Shown here: piece after piece, positions 1 to 12,559 of the stretch
How positions within the stretch are numbered: the stretch's first letter is position 1
How the letters are laid out: every line of letters starts with the position of its first letter
Assembly: GCA_011033025.1 (NCBI GenBank)
Contig: WFMF01000056.1
Location: 310,001 to 374,000, forward strand
Source: Beroe forskalii
Lineage: Eukaryota > Ctenophora > Nuda > Beroida > Beroidae
DNA: 64,000 nucleotides
Direction of reading: 5' to 3'
The notes under the pieces: generated by a model
Databases searched by the model: none
What the model was told of the DNA's origin: nothing
The model's input: only the letters and a program-made list of their open reading frames with translations
Program-made: the position numbers and the translations under genes

Positions 1-2100
1 GTACCTGAATGAAGTCTTAAATTTCTTTATAGGAGCAATTATGAATCTCTACGTGAAATTAATGAAGATGAAGATCTCTACACCTGCTCTACGAGTTTGA
101 GTTATTGCGTAGCACTTTACCAAAAAGCCCAAACCAAACAATATTGGTAGGTACATAATCATAGTCCAGGACCTTTGGTTCATGAAACTGAAATATAACT
201 ATAAGTTCCAAGTATTTATACCCTTTCTTGACATTAATCTCGGACTTCAGCTAGGGCTTTGTAGATCAATATTTATAACGGAAGGAAGCTTTGGGGAAAA
301 CGTACAAACAATTTCAGGAAACCGAGTCTGGCAACATTTCACCATGAGATGACTGTCTGGTGCTGATTCCCATTGCTAATGAGCTGATGATCCTGGATTC
401 ATGGGGCCTGGATCTCCTGCTGATAATGATGATCAACGCATGATAAGTGAGTTAGAGGATAGGTAAATGAAATTGTTTATGTAGGGTAAGGATGTATAGA
501 TAGGTGGAACTAAACATTTAAAAGTTAAAATTCTGTCATTTTCGAGCCTTTGAAAACTTTCTTTTGAAAATGGTCGCGTTCGTTTAAGCGCGCTTATATT
601 CGCGCTTAAATATCGCGCTTAAACGAATTTTTATTTTCTTCTTCATACTTTTATACCTTTCGCTTCATTACCACGGTGGCTAAAAGTGAGAGTTGATCAT
701 TATCAAAGTTTAGGGAACTTAAATATAATTTAAGAAATTTCTGAAACAGTATAAGGTACATATCTTTCTTGCGTTCTTTCGGCCGTTTCTCTGCGTGACT
801 TTCCAATACGCCATCTATTTGTTGTTTAGTACATGCTGTTTTGTTCCCAGCTGTTACAATTCTTAAATTCCGATGTAATAAACATATTCCTCTGATGCCT
901 ATACCCTATATAATTATAATGGCGATGCCATTTTACTCTCGCCTTGGCCTTATCGCCACATGGTTGCAGGTATAAGGTAGCGTCAAAATATCTCTCATTT
1001 CAGGGAAAGTGAGCCCGCTCATGAGCAGTTGCTACTACACATCACCGCACATATATCCAGTGATTTCCCGCTAAAAAGTTGCTGTCAACTGTAAGTGAAG
1101 GTTTAAAATTCGTTTCTCCTTTTTGAGTCAAATGCTCAAATGAACATCGATGTTCATGATCGGCAAAATTGAAAATTATGCGATGGTGTTTAAAATAACG
1201 TACGGATCACGTGTACCTACTAAATCGAATATCGATCCATCGGACACAAATACTAGATCAGTGATATATACTAATACTGAACTAAGTTTTGTGGTCGTAT
1301 TTTATCGAATCCATTAAACATGATTATGAAGCATCATTTGAAAATATTGAGGACTGATCTTGTGACCCCTTAAACACTTTCATCTATTATTTAATTCCTG
1401 CATGTCACCCATAGCTACTGTTGGTTAAGCGCCAGGATAGAATTTTCTAATTTTGAATTTTTGTACCAATACCCATTCGCCTTCAGGATTTCAGCCGTTG
1501 CTCTGAAGCTCTGCGACACGATCTCTGACAGTGGAAGGGCTTAGGGCAGCTTCCCTTCAAGTGCGAGGCATGCTACTGAAGTGGCGACTGCAGCTGAAGC
1601 CAAATGGTTAAGCGAGGATAATCCGAGAAGGAACGCAAAGGCCAAAGCTCTCATAGGTACTGCCTGACTCCACTCTACCGCTGCCATTGTTGGAAATCCT
1701 GGCATTATACATCAACATGCTTACATGTGACAGACTTGACAGTGGTCCAAATGAAAAAGCATTAACAGTCACAAAATTGAAATCTCGAATTCGAACAATG
1801 TGGTCATATGATTGAATTAGTAATTACTGCAGGAGATTGCCGAGATCAGGCCCACGGGATTTCTTCCGTAGGCCCCCCGCTGTTTCAGTGTTTTGTTTTT
1901 ACGGGAATTATTCATAGTTACCTGATAGTAATATTACAAATAAATTATATTTCTAACGTCAGAGTTTGATTCTAATTCTTGTCGATCCAATTTCAATGCT
2001 TTAGATCTTTAGCAGAAGCACAGGCTTCATCTGCAAGTTGAGCTGTCCATCACTCAATAAAATATTTCGACAACTCCGGAAATTGGAACTCTAAACTGTG
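1..2100. other. Non-coding stretch, no gene recognised
   Basis: No open reading frame of convincing length or composition is visible on either strand. The one clear structure is an inverted repeat with 14-bp arms, TTCGTTTAAGCGCG at 579-592 and its complement at 614-627, around a 21-bp GC/AT-mixed loop. The rest is AT-rich unique-looking sequence that could be intergenic DNA or intron of a gene outside the window. Confidence 0.5.
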
Positions 2101-2114
2101 CTACAGTGGCCTGG

Positions 2115-2167
2115 TCACGTGATCCGCCAAGCTCACCTTGGTAAAGATCACGTGATCGTCACGTGAC
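2115..2167. promoter_or_regulatory. Cluster of three TCACGTGA E-box palindromes
   Basis: TCACGTGA occurs at 2115-2122, 2148-2155 and 2159-2166. The third sits inside GTCACGTGAC, which equals the consensus bound by TFEB/MITF-type and related bHLH-zip factors in animals. Three copies within about 50 bases are more than expected by chance. No transcription start or gene is evident nearby; a short ORF from about 2558 is too weak to call. Function is inferred only from motif identity. Confidence 0.35.
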
Positions 2168-2169
2168 AT

Positions 2170-4949
2170 ATCGTTCTGACCAATCAGAGCGTTCCGTAAA
2201 ACAAGGTCTGCAAAGTTATTTCAGCTCGACACAATATTTTGATCGCGCGCGGCGCAATTTTTACGAAAATCAGCAAATCGGCCATAACTTCTGATAGAAA
2301 CATCGGATTCACTTGAAAATAGTTGCGCTGTGTTAGGGAGAACAAGACCTTTCCAACGGTATATAATTTGTCATATGTTGGTTTGGCGCCGAGTAGCGCA
2401 AAAATCGCCCCAACGAGTGCACAGTGTTCGCTGGGAATGCAATGCTACATTGTTGTGTGAATGGTGAAGCATTTGTCCACATATATTATCCGATTCACAT
2501 GTGTGCATACTGCCATACTGCATGTGCACAATATTTTCAGATTAGGGTGCTAGTGTGATGGTGGTGTTGCAACAGAAGCCCATTGAGTCTCAGGAGTATG
2601 TGGTGCAACTCCAAAAGCAGTTGCTGAAATGTAAAGATGAACAGACTGTGAGCTGTCACAACTCACATCCCGTCATATTTTCTTTTAGGTACAAACGGTC
2701 TTGTCAATGAAGACTTCAAGAGTTACAGCTCAGTTGTATTGGCAGGACAAGAGGTTGAGAACAACATTCGCCCTTCATTCCTGCAATGGTTGTGTCTGTT
2801 GTCAAAAAGGTTGTAGAACAAGATGACCTATAAGGTTGTAGAACGAGATGACCTTTAATGTTATGGTGTTTGGAATTGTTGAAGAACACAAAAAGAGCTC
2901 TAGGAGAAGGTGGGAGTTGTCATGGAGAAATTGGAAAGAAGCCAACGATGGATGTTTGCAGAATCGTAAAAGCAACTGGTAACAATGTCTAGCTGACTTG
3001 TTGTTTCTCAGATCCTGTCAAAGGCTCAAAAACTCAGAGACAGTGACAGGTACACAGCTGTTTATTTGTCTCCTGACATGTCATATGAGAAAGGAGCAGA
3101 ATGGGAACTAGGTGATGAGCTGACAGAGAGAAAATTAATTAATTAATCTAACATGCTTGTAATGTGAGCCCCAATTAAGGGGCTTCAGAACCATAAATTT
3201 GTAATGGAACTGTTAACAAGGTGGTAAAACATGATCAATGAGTGCAGGAAAGGTTTCATATCTAAATTTGGTATACAATTGATACAGTTTTTTAAGATCA
3301 TTGTGTGTTATGAAATAATTTTCTCAATCATGTCACTTTATGGAAAAATATTTATCTAATATCATCTATTTGGCTTTTAGATTGTATTCAGTTGATATAT
3401 TATGTAGTGGGGGTACCACCTACCTCTCATCTTATGAGGAAATTAATATTCACTCATTTGAATCATTTTTTCCCTCCCCATTGACCTTTTTGTGAATACA
3501 AAAAGGCAAATGAGAGGGTTGGCAGAGATCGTGGTTTGGGAAGGTGAGAAATACGATATGTTTATCTCAGGTCCAGCTTTGCAATACAACTACTGTAATT
3601 TCTGGAAAGTGCCCGGAAAATGGAAGTGGCGTAAATTCGTCATAAAAGTGGTGTAAATTCGTCATGCAGTCGAGTCTCCTAGCAACTCTTACATTTGCGC
3701 GCGCACAACGCGCGCGCGCAAACGCTTGCGCAGGTGTGAGATTGTTGGTGTAAGTTCGTGCGCGGCGCTGTTTAAGTCAAACAAGCCACACGAATAACGA
3801 TTTCAGTTGTCAGTTGAAATAATTATGTAGAGCGTCCAAGAAATGTTAATTGAGAATCGAAGCAAAGATCATGATAAATATTGAAAAGTTTTCCACAAAA
3901 ATAGTTTCCCTCTAACAGTCTAACTATTCTGTTTCAGCAGAGGGCCAAGCGTTTGCGCCGCCCACTCCAGCTTGTAGCTCCGAGAAAATTAAGCGGCTTT
4001 CCCATGAACTACTGAGCTCTGAACCAAACACTCACACTGGCACACTGCTCTCAGTGATACGATCACTCGTTCGCGTTACGCATTTTCGTCGATCGTGATC
4101 ATATACCTCTAGCTGGGGGAGGGAAATTAAGCGCCTGCATACGGGAACAATGGACAAGAAATGTGCCAGCAGGCGCAATTCTTGTTGCCAAGTGTATCAT
4201 AAGCATATTTGTCATAAAATGGAAGTCCTAGATTTGAATCAATAAATTTATTAATTAATTAATAAATTTTGCCAAGTTTATCATAACACATTTGTCCTAA
4301 AATAGAAGCTATTTTAATATGTCATAAGAGGCTGGAAGATCAAGTTAGCTGTAAGAAGTGGAAGTTTGTAGATAATTGAGTTCTGAGAACATTGCTGATA
4401 TTTTCTTGCAAAATTGACCTGCAAATGATTTTTTTTCAAAATGATGTAAGTTGTTTGATATCATATAACAAGAAATTAGTGAAACAAAATATATAATCCC
4501 AGCAGCTTTGATTGAATCCATTTGGACTGGAATCAATGGACCATAATGGTCACAAGACTTACAATTCTTGTGTCCTTAACTTGATATTTATTAGGAATGT
4601 TAAGTGGTTCATCCTCCAAGTCAAACAGATACCTTGCCACGAATACATCACACAATATACCTCCCCATGGATCGAGGACTAACATCTACCAGAAATATGA
4701 CCCATCTGTGATGGGTAAGACAAATTTATTTCCTATAATGAAAATTTCCTTGATTCTTATCTGTTTCTTCTTATTATTTTGTTCAATGTGTAATTAATTG
4801 TACCTATTCATATTTGTAGAGTACTTTTTGCAATTTGGTATTAGAGTCCTTATTTTCAGATGAGAAGCATGCAGTGTTTCAGTATCCTAAAAAAGAAAAT
4901 GAGAATTGTCAGCATTACTTAAAAACCAATCCTCCTGTGTCATCTCAAA
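2170..4949. other. Non-coding stretch with short palindromes
   Basis: No gene is supported here. A GC-rich alternating run (GCGCGCGC types) lies near 3695-3725. AT palindromes built on TTAATTAATTAA occur near 3136 and 4245 and recur near 23150, suggesting ends of a dispersed AT-rich repeat. Short ORFs at 4345-4536 (minus) and 4597-4797 (plus) have no recognisable composition and are not called. Confidence 0.4.
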
Positions 4950-5049
4950 NNNNNNNNNNNNNNNNNNNNNNNNNNNNNNNNNNNNNNNNNNNNNNNNNNN
5001 NNNNNNNNNNNNNNNNNNNNNNNNNNNNNNNNNNNNNNNNNNNNNNNNN
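4950..5049. other. Assembly gap (100 N)
   Basis: A run of exactly 100 N marks a scaffold join of unknown true size. Sequence just after it has stretched homopolymers (runs of t, g, a), typical of an unpolished contig end. Confidence 0.99.
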
Positions 5050-5399
5050 TTTTTTGGGCCCGGAAAAAATTTTTTTTGAAAAAGGGGTTAAAAATTTAAA
5101 TGATTTTTCAGATGAAGGGTCCTTTTGAGTATAACTTCCCGATTCTGTTTTTTTCCCAAAATTTTTCATAAAAAAAGCGACTTTGGGTGGGTTTTTTCTT
5201 GGGTTTTTTATGGGGATTTACTTTATTATGGCCCTCTAAAATTCTACCTGAATGGTCATCTGAAAATGGTCGTATATATCAAAATGATGACTCACCTAAG
5301 ACGTATTTTTGACCTCTTTCATACGTTTAGCCCCCTGAATTTGATAAAAAATTTCAAAATTCCATCAAATCGATATGAGATATGAGATAGAAACTTGCA

Positions 5400-6190
5400 A
5401 CCTTGTTCTATCCCACCAATTGTGCTCATTCTTGACATTTTAGAGTGGTTGTTGACCTCTGTAGATATCTCAATTGAAAGTCAAAAATATCCCAAATTCA
5501 AAATTTGGCTTGAGGGGGTTTGAAAAAGGGGTGAAAAAGGGGTTTTACTATGGAATTTTTCGGATAACATTATTTTGTTACTTCAGGCTATGAACAACTG
5601 ATAGACATGTCTATGATCATAATTAGTGCCAATTTACCCACCAGTACAGCTGTATTTACCTGATCACTTTACCCCAGCACAGCGAAAAGGGTTTTTAAGG
5701 ATATCTCGAAAACGGTTCAAAAAATACCTGGGACCATGATCTGCCTAACCAAATGCCCGTGCACATATTTTAAAGTGGTTATTGAGTTCTATCTCAAAGG
5801 AAGCCAGATATCCTATTTGAAAATTTGACCTACGGGGTTTGAAAAGGGGTGAAAAGGGGGTTAAATGATGAATTTTTGGATAACTTTTTCTGGTGTTACT
5901 TTAGGCTGCGAAGAACTGATAGACGTGTCAGATCATAATAAGTGCCAATTTTAGTATAGCTGTATTTGCAAGGACCACTTTTACCCCCTTCGCGCATAGC
6001 GAAAAAGGGGTTTGCTGATTATCTCGAAAACGGTTCAAAATAGCGACCTGGGACCATGACCTGCCCAACTAAAATGTCCATTGTGCATATTTAGTGTGTG
6101 GTTGGTGAGCTCCGTATCTCAAAGGAAGCCGAGATATCGCCATTTAAAGTCCCAACCCACACGGGTAAAAAGGGTAAAATCAGGGTTCCC
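5400..6190. repeat. Tandem repeat, about 310-340 bp period, three degenerate copies
   Basis: The block containing 'gatatctcgaaaacggttca', then a 'gggaccatga' segment, then 'gtttgaaaaggggtgaaaa' is repeated about three times (around 5400-5560, 5690-5870 and 6010-6190). Copies vary mostly in homopolymer length, so consensus error may inflate the divergence. No coding potential is seen. Only the general period is clear; copy boundaries are approximate. Confidence 0.6.
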
Positions 6191-6612
6191 CAGAATTTTT
6201 TTGGTCTTTCTTAGGGGGTTTCTATGACCTATGAACTACCTAAAAAACGTTCAAATCCTGGGAGGATTAGGTCACAGGGGGTTATAGGGTCAATCAACCA
6301 CAAGAAGCATCAATGCTTCATTCCACATCCTCTACACCTGCTGGACCTAAAACACCCTTTCAAGAGCTCTGAATATATGAAAGTCTGTACTACTCCCCTC
6401 CCTATTCAAGGGGTAACGACTCGTTTGAAACTACCAGAAACCTGGTCAAGATCCTCAACAGGAAAAAAACATGGAAATATTCGGAAATTTTCTACGTAAC
6501 ATAGAAAACATGCCCCTAATAGACGTAGACACTCTCACGGAATCGGGCAGCACCAACTATTGGGGAAACCTGTGGCAGAATTACTCATGGGCTACCTTCA
6601 GTTCATTGTGAT

Positions 6613-6753
6613 GAATTACCTGATGCCACTATCAGTATATCCGAACTGCAACCAGAGCAGTCAAGCACATCTGGTTATGAGGGGCTGGATGATGATGAAG
6701 AATGGTTTGAACAGCTGAAGAGCTCATTATCAATGACCCATATGAGCATATGA
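6613..6753 (+). CDS. Possible terminal exon, acidic C-terminus, unidentified
   Basis: An open frame follows a plausible acceptor (TACCTTCAG ending near 6602) and reads an acidic, serine-rich tail with the cores ELQPEQSSTSGYEG and DDDEEWFEQLKSS before a TGA stop. The composition is protein-like and unlike the surrounding repeat DNA. No family is recognised and no upstream exon can be joined with confidence, because the sequence before it is low quality. It could be the last exon of a host gene or of a transposon protein. Confidence 0.3.
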   Translation, partial: ELPDATISISELQPEQSSTSGYEGLDDDEEWFEQLKSSLSMTHMSI

Positions 6754-6982
6754 AACGAACAGTAACCTGTCCAAGAGCCTCAACAGAATTATTTATGACC
6801 ATAATTTTAAATCACTTTAGCCAAGGGGGCTAACTTACAGATGTCTAAATTACAGTGCTTCAATCTCCCACTAGGGGCTGAGGAGGCGATCTCTTTACAT
6901 AATAAGGATGTATGCACCTACGTCGGTTCTCTGTTAGAAGGTGATCAGTTGGAATAAGATTGAAAGAGAGGTTAAAATTTAG

Positions 6983-7690
6983 AATGAAAACACATCAAAC
7001 TGGATCATCTGACCCAGGTTTTTAGAATAACACTGGACAATAGACTTGTGTTACAAAGAAAAATCGGAAAGAGTAAAAATATCTCTAAAAAATAAGGCTA
7101 ACGCCAGTATGATGCTTTTCATCAACTCCCCCATCCCCATAATAAGTTACATTCCTAAACTTCATCAATGATCAAGTCATATAACTAGTCAAGTTTATTA
7201 CATATATATAATAGCGCAGAATGAAATGTTTCAAATTCCAACTCATTGATGCAGTATTTCAGTGGATGTCTTAATCAAAAAACAATCAGAAATAACTACT
7301 ATTTTTATAAATATCTTTATTCTTTCATAGCTTCATTTGGCAACATTTATCCATATTATAAACGTCCATGCTCTAAAGCATGAGCGGTCATCACTTGCCA
7401 ATACCAAAACAGATGTTGGAATCCCGATGATCATAATGGTAGGATATAACCTCACCCCATAATTGTTAATAACCACAATCAACCTTATTTTATCTGCATA
7501 GGATACATTTTCTAACAAATGGTGGACACAAGCAATAAGCATATCGTTGGAGGACAGGCTCCTGTGGAGCCCCACACCGGTAAGCGACTCAGGATTGACC
7601 ATAAAATTGGAAAATGAAAACACACCAGACTGGATCATCTGACCTAGGATTTCAGAATAACACTGAACTCTACTCGTCCTATTTCTGATT
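6983..7690. repeat. Pair of direct repeats about 630 bp apart
   Basis: A segment of about 65 bases containing 'actggatcatctgac' followed by 'agaataacactg' occurs at about 6983-7050 and again at about 7613-7680 with a handful of differences. Sequence between them is AT-rich and has no supported gene. The minus-strand ORF at 7333-7701 overlaps the second copy and lacks recognisable features, so it is not called. Confidence 0.45.
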
Positions 7691-8367
7691 AAAATAAACA
7701 ACTCACATACATCATCGATACTACATGCTGCACGCCAAAAATTACCTCCACTCCAGCTCAGTTAGAACAATCTTACGCTAATAATAATAATAATATAAAA
7801 ATATAAACAAATTCCTTGATCCGATGTTCAGTTATAATATTCCCAAACAAAATATGGTTAGTTACTCTATCAAGTATTCTAGTAGTCTGATGTTAGTTAC
7901 TCTCACCATAACAATTGTGTCAGGTGTGTGTTGGAACGTATATTCACAAAGACAATCAATTGTTGGCAGGAATATCGCTAATCCTGCAGGTGGTGTCTGC
8001 CAGTTCCTACTTTGCACTGCTAAGTAGGAACTGAAGGTTTATAACACACATAAAGTAGGAAGTTTGACTCTCGTAGGTGGGGCCCAACATGCCCAAACAT
8101 ACATCAAACTCTGACCATCCCCATGATCAACTATAAATCCATTTTCCTCTATTACAAAGTAGTACAGACAGGTAGAGTAAAAGCAACAAAGTTGCTTCTC
8201 TACCCAAATACGAATATAAACTATTTTCCCCCTTGATCCGACTTACCATCCAGGCAAGTCAATTGTCCTGTGCTTTCACCTGATCATGAAGCAATCGACT
8301 CCGTGACCCAGAAACCTGTACCCTCATATTCAAGAAAATTATAATTAATCTTTTCAGAAACCCTGGA

Positions 8368-9231
8368 AACATGGAGAGTAACGATTGCAACATCAAAGAA
8401 GTAGAGGAGGTCCTCCTCTTGAATCCACTACCAGAACCTGTACTGCCTCCTCTGGAGACAGTTCCTACGGCAAGTCATAAAGATATTTCACTATCACATC
8501 ACGTTTCTGTTGCTTCGTTTTTTGCTTCTGTATTCATTATTTGCATATTTAGGGTAGAACTTCGTAGCTCTACCTGTTACATTCGAGATTTTGAACACAC
8601 TGGAACACAGTTCCTACGGCAAGTCATAAAGATATTTCCATCATGGTTGAGTCGAACATCCACATCACGATGCAACATAAACCTGACTCAACTTCTCTTT
8701 GGGAGCACCTATAATGAGCCTGAGGACCTAAATGCTTAATTAAAGTGTTTTCACATTTATGATTATGTAAATCAGAGCTTGAACGATCACTTTTATGTTT
8801 TATGATTAATATGATATATGATATTTAGTGTTCGCCCCTATAACACATGGTAGGGAGTCAATTAGTGAACAATAAAGCAAAATAAACAGTTATAAGTGTA
8901 CCTATAACCCTTGGTTCAACCCCCCCCCCCTTCTGACCCTTGGTAAACCAGATTTACCGAGCAGATTTCTAATCAACTCCTGGTCATGAAGCAGTCGACT
9001 CCGTGACTCGGAAACCTGTACCCTAATATTCAATAAAATTATAATTAGTCGTTTCAGGAACCCTGGAAACATGAGAGTAATGACTACAACACCGAAGAAG
9101 TAGAGGAGGTCCTCTTCTTTAGTCCACTTCCTGAACCTGTACTGCCTCTGGATATAACTTCTACTTCAAGCCAAACAGACGTATCCATTGAGTCGAACAT
9201 CCGCATCACGATACAATCTCGACCTGTTTAG
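8368..9231 (+). pseudogene. Two tandem copies of an exon-like segment
   Basis: The first copy (about 8275-8700) and second copy (about 8970-9231) align over an intron-like leader, an AG acceptor and an open stretch sharing the residue core EEVL and PLPEPVLP. The second copy reads on to VSIESNIRITIQ before a stop. The first has the matching VESNIHITMQ segment but is interrupted by about 149 bases flanked by a 31-bp direct repeat (8459-8489 and 8608-8638). The open frame and shared residues suggest a coding exon duplicated in tandem, with one copy then disrupted. The parent gene is not recognised. Confidence 0.35.
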
Positions 9232-11162
9232 TCCACACTATAATACCCAGCTGCTCAACGTCTCCCAGAGCCTTCCACCAAACACTACCGCCTCACTGCA
9301 ATCGCAGGCGACTCAGCTGACATGCTGATACTGCAAGAAAAGAGGCCATAAACTGCAGGACTGTAGGTTGCGTATGAGGAACAACAAGAGGAAAGAAGCC
9401 AGGCAACATCCTCCTCGTAGATTCGTAGGCAACGATTTGCACCATCGACGTGCACGGTAAACAGTCCAAGCAAGATAAAATTCAGGTAGGATAAAAGTTG
9501 TAGAAAATTCGTAGAGAACAATGATATATAAATGTAACATAAACAACACCACCTTTGGCGATGTGTTCGTTGGTGCTTGAGCACCTCAACAGACAAAGTA
9601 GCTTATCAAGCAGAAGCTCAGCAGGGAGATTGGAGATGAAGTCGCCACTTCCTGACACCCGAAAGTAGATCAGTAAGTGATGTGTAAGTATTCGATCATG
9701 TTTCATGTCTTTCTCCCAATTGAGCAGATACTGAGGCCGAAGCGAACAGAATTTCTCATGAGATGCTAAATACCCATGAAAAAGTCCTTGAAGTTAAAAT
9801 CAAATAATCTATATACCATCATATTGATTCATGTGGAACAATTACAGAAGAGAGTTATTTTAAGATATTTATGCAAGAAAAATATTGGTTACGTAATTTA
9901 TACGTAAAATTTAATGTATTTATTAAATGAGATTACTTGGAATGTGTGCTTGCTACAAAACACTTTTCCAAGGCGTCTTTACATGCATATCTTGGATTCC
10001 TTTGACCGGTTCAGGTCTTGGAACCTGGACCTGGGGGCGCGTGGGGCATGGTTTGACCCTCTCACTTACCAGCGGAGATGTGGTGAGCTGAAAAATCTAA
10101 TAATTTACTTATTATTATTTGTAGCAAAAACTAAGGTGAAGAAAGTTTACAAGATAATTGTTAATCCTAGCAGTACGGTAAAGGTAAAGGGAAGTAAAGG
10201 TAGAACGGAGGAAAGTTACTTTTTCGTCAACCTCCTCTGATGCTGACGACGAGTGCTCCTTGGCAGGGGAATCAGCCATGAATAGTCAAGCAACCATTAC
10301 AATTTTAGGAAAGTGTCTGTACGACCATGTTATTGTTGCTTCAGTATTTGCAAAACGGGTAACAACATTACAGTCAGGGAATCACATTGGCAGAAGTGAA
10401 GAACTACCAAAAAAGGGCTGGACACGGAAGAACAAGAGATAATTTTATCCCCTTACATTTCCATCAATGAATGTATGAAATTAAGATAAGAACGATATCA
10501 CACATAAACTGTTATGCGAAATAAGGTAAGACACGTTAATCGATTGTCTTAAAAAGAGGAAAAGTTTGCACTATACAATCCCAGAACTATTCAACCTGTG
10601 ATGTTAATAAGTCTGGAACAACTGGAATAACTCCACCAACACCGCCAAAACGTCCGATAAACAAGGTGAGAGGACAACAAAGAACCACCCTGAATGGAAA
10701 CTAAGTAAAACACCTCGGTACACGCATTGGCTGCGTCCAGTGGCTGATATATTTCTTACAAATGTGTGAAGACCGTTATCATTCTACTTTGACGAAGAAT
10801 TTATGATACTGGAGTTTCTCTTGTCAGTAAATGAAATATAGTATACTTTTCCCAAAGTATGTACTATACTTTCACAAAGTATACCAACTATACTTCACTA
10901 TAAAACGTACTACTATAATCTACTCTAACGTCACATCAGACCTGCTATTTGCTCAATGCATATTTATTATGTAACGCATACAATAATTTAATTCAGAAAG
11001 ATAACAATGAGGTCTATGAGGTGCCCAGGAATGACGGCGATGTTGATCCGTGTGTCAGTACACAGAAAGGTTGTTTCACTATTAACCAGACAGATGTAAA
11101 ACAGGCACAGCAACTCAACAGAGGCCCTGGCAGCAGGCATCGTGCCTTGTTTGCATCCTCTA

Positions 11163-11720
11163 AGCCCCCCAGCTGATCACACACCCCAGCTGATCAACCC
11201 CCAGCTGATCAAACCCCCAGCTGATCACACCCCCAGCTGATCACACCCCCAGCTGATCACACCCCCAGCTGATCAACCCCCAGCTGATCAACCCCCAGCT
11301 GATCACACCCCCAGCTGATCACACCCCCAGCTGATTAAACCCCCAGCTTATCACACCCCCAGCTGATCAACCCCAGCTGATCAACCCCCCAGCTGATCAA
11401 CCCCAGCTGATCACACCCCCAGCTGATTAAACCCCCCAGCTGATCACACCCCCAGCTGATCAATCCCCAGCTGATCAAAGCCCCCAGTTGATCAAACCCC
11501 CCAGCTGATGAAACCCCCCAGCTGATGAAACCTTCAGCTGATCAAATCCCCCAGCTGATGAAACCCCCCAACTGTTCAAACCCCCAGCTAATCAAACCCC
11601 AGCTAATCAAACCCCCCAGCTAATCAAACCCCCCAGCTGATCACACCCCAGCTGATCACACCCCCAGCTGATCACACACCCCCCAGTTGATCACACCCCC
11701 AGCTGATGAAACCCATCAGC
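11163..11720. repeat. Minisatellite, unit CCCCCAGCTGATCA(CA), over 30 copies
   Basis: The unit is about 13-18 bases and is repeated with small changes (CAGCTGATCA, CAGCTAATCA, CAGCTGATGA). Variation is mainly in the number of C and of trailing A/CA. Each unit has a CAGCTG E-box core overlapping the TGATCA palindrome. Unit lengths are not multiples of three and stops occur, so it does not code for a repeat protein. Confidence 0.9.
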
Positions 11721-11894
11721 ACCAAGGAAACACAGATTTACTTCTGCTGGAGAGCCCTCCCAAAGTCAAAACCGTGATGAGATCACTCAGTTTTGCAGAA
11801 GTATTACAGTAAATGTAAAATTTGCTTTTAATTGTTTAAAATCAGTGTATCAACTGAAAAATAATATACGAATCGAAACAAGTACAAAACAACA

Positions 11895-12110
11895 ATGATT
11901 GAATTATCCATAACTTATTCACCCAAGAGTGCGGTCTTGGCGAATTCTCCCAGCTGGACACCTACTCAGGCCGTAGCGAAGGAAACTGTACGAATTGTCA
12001 ACAAAACACAGAGAAAGCCCAGAGGTGCTGGCAAGATTCTGCATCTTACATCTACCCACACCCAGCAGCTATGTGGTAGCACATCCCAAACGCACTGGGA
12101 AACCTGCAGC
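11895..12110 (+). CDS. Weak cysteine-containing exon-like frame
   Basis: In one frame over about 11920-12078 the sequence reads continuously with cysteines in the pattern C-x21-C-x2-C-x8-C and ends at a TAG after a PHPAAMW tail. The composition resembles part of an extracellular cysteine-rich module, but it is too short for a family assignment. Another frame of the same DNA is also open (from ATG 11895). Treat it as a hint of a decayed or partial exon. Confidence 0.18.
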
Positions 12111-12559
12111 ACAGATAAAATAGATTATTATCATACACAGTAATCAGACAAATACTAAATTGATCTGGAAAACAGGAAAAACAAGCAGTCGAGTAATTAT
12201 ACGACATAACGATAGTCATGCACATTGCGCAACGATCGGTACACAACAGCATCAATCCATAGTCCCAACCTACAAGATAAATTAGCATATCTATAAGACT
12301 TGGCGATAGCCGAGCAGTGTCCATACGGCCATGTTGTAAAAACAGGTGGCAACACCACAGTCAGGGAATCCTATTGGCATGTGTGAAGATCTACCACGGC
12401 GCAAGTGGACACGGAAGAACAGGGATGTTTGTATCCTCGTAGATTCCCATCAATGAAAGTATGACTCAAGATAGAACGTATCTGTAAAATATCATGCGAA
12501 ATAAGTGAAGACCCGTGAAGAAATTGTAATAAGGAAGCAATAACCGTTTTCTCTGAATC

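Larger units (their letters stand above)
10320..12550. repeat. Dispersed direct repeat pair flanking the 11-kb minisatellite
   Basis: About 230 bases at 10320-10560 recur at about 12325-12550 in the same orientation. Shared landmarks are 'acagtcagggaatc', 'ggacacggaagaaca', 'cccatcaatga' or 'tccatcaatga', and 'atgcgaaataag'. The copies are diverged by point changes and small indels. They bracket the minisatellite and two weak ORFs (10949-11176 and 11895-12143), as if a roughly 2-kb segment were bounded by a duplicated sequence. No terminal motif of a known transposon is evident. Confidence 0.5.

Noticed and set aside
4835-5169. ORFs crossing the N run on both strands
   Set aside because: The unknown bases are read through as open, so there is no evidence for coding.
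7333-7701. Minus-strand 122-aa ORF
   Set aside because: It overlaps a direct repeat, has no recognisable motif or supporting splice or promoter features, and could be chance in AT-rich DNA.
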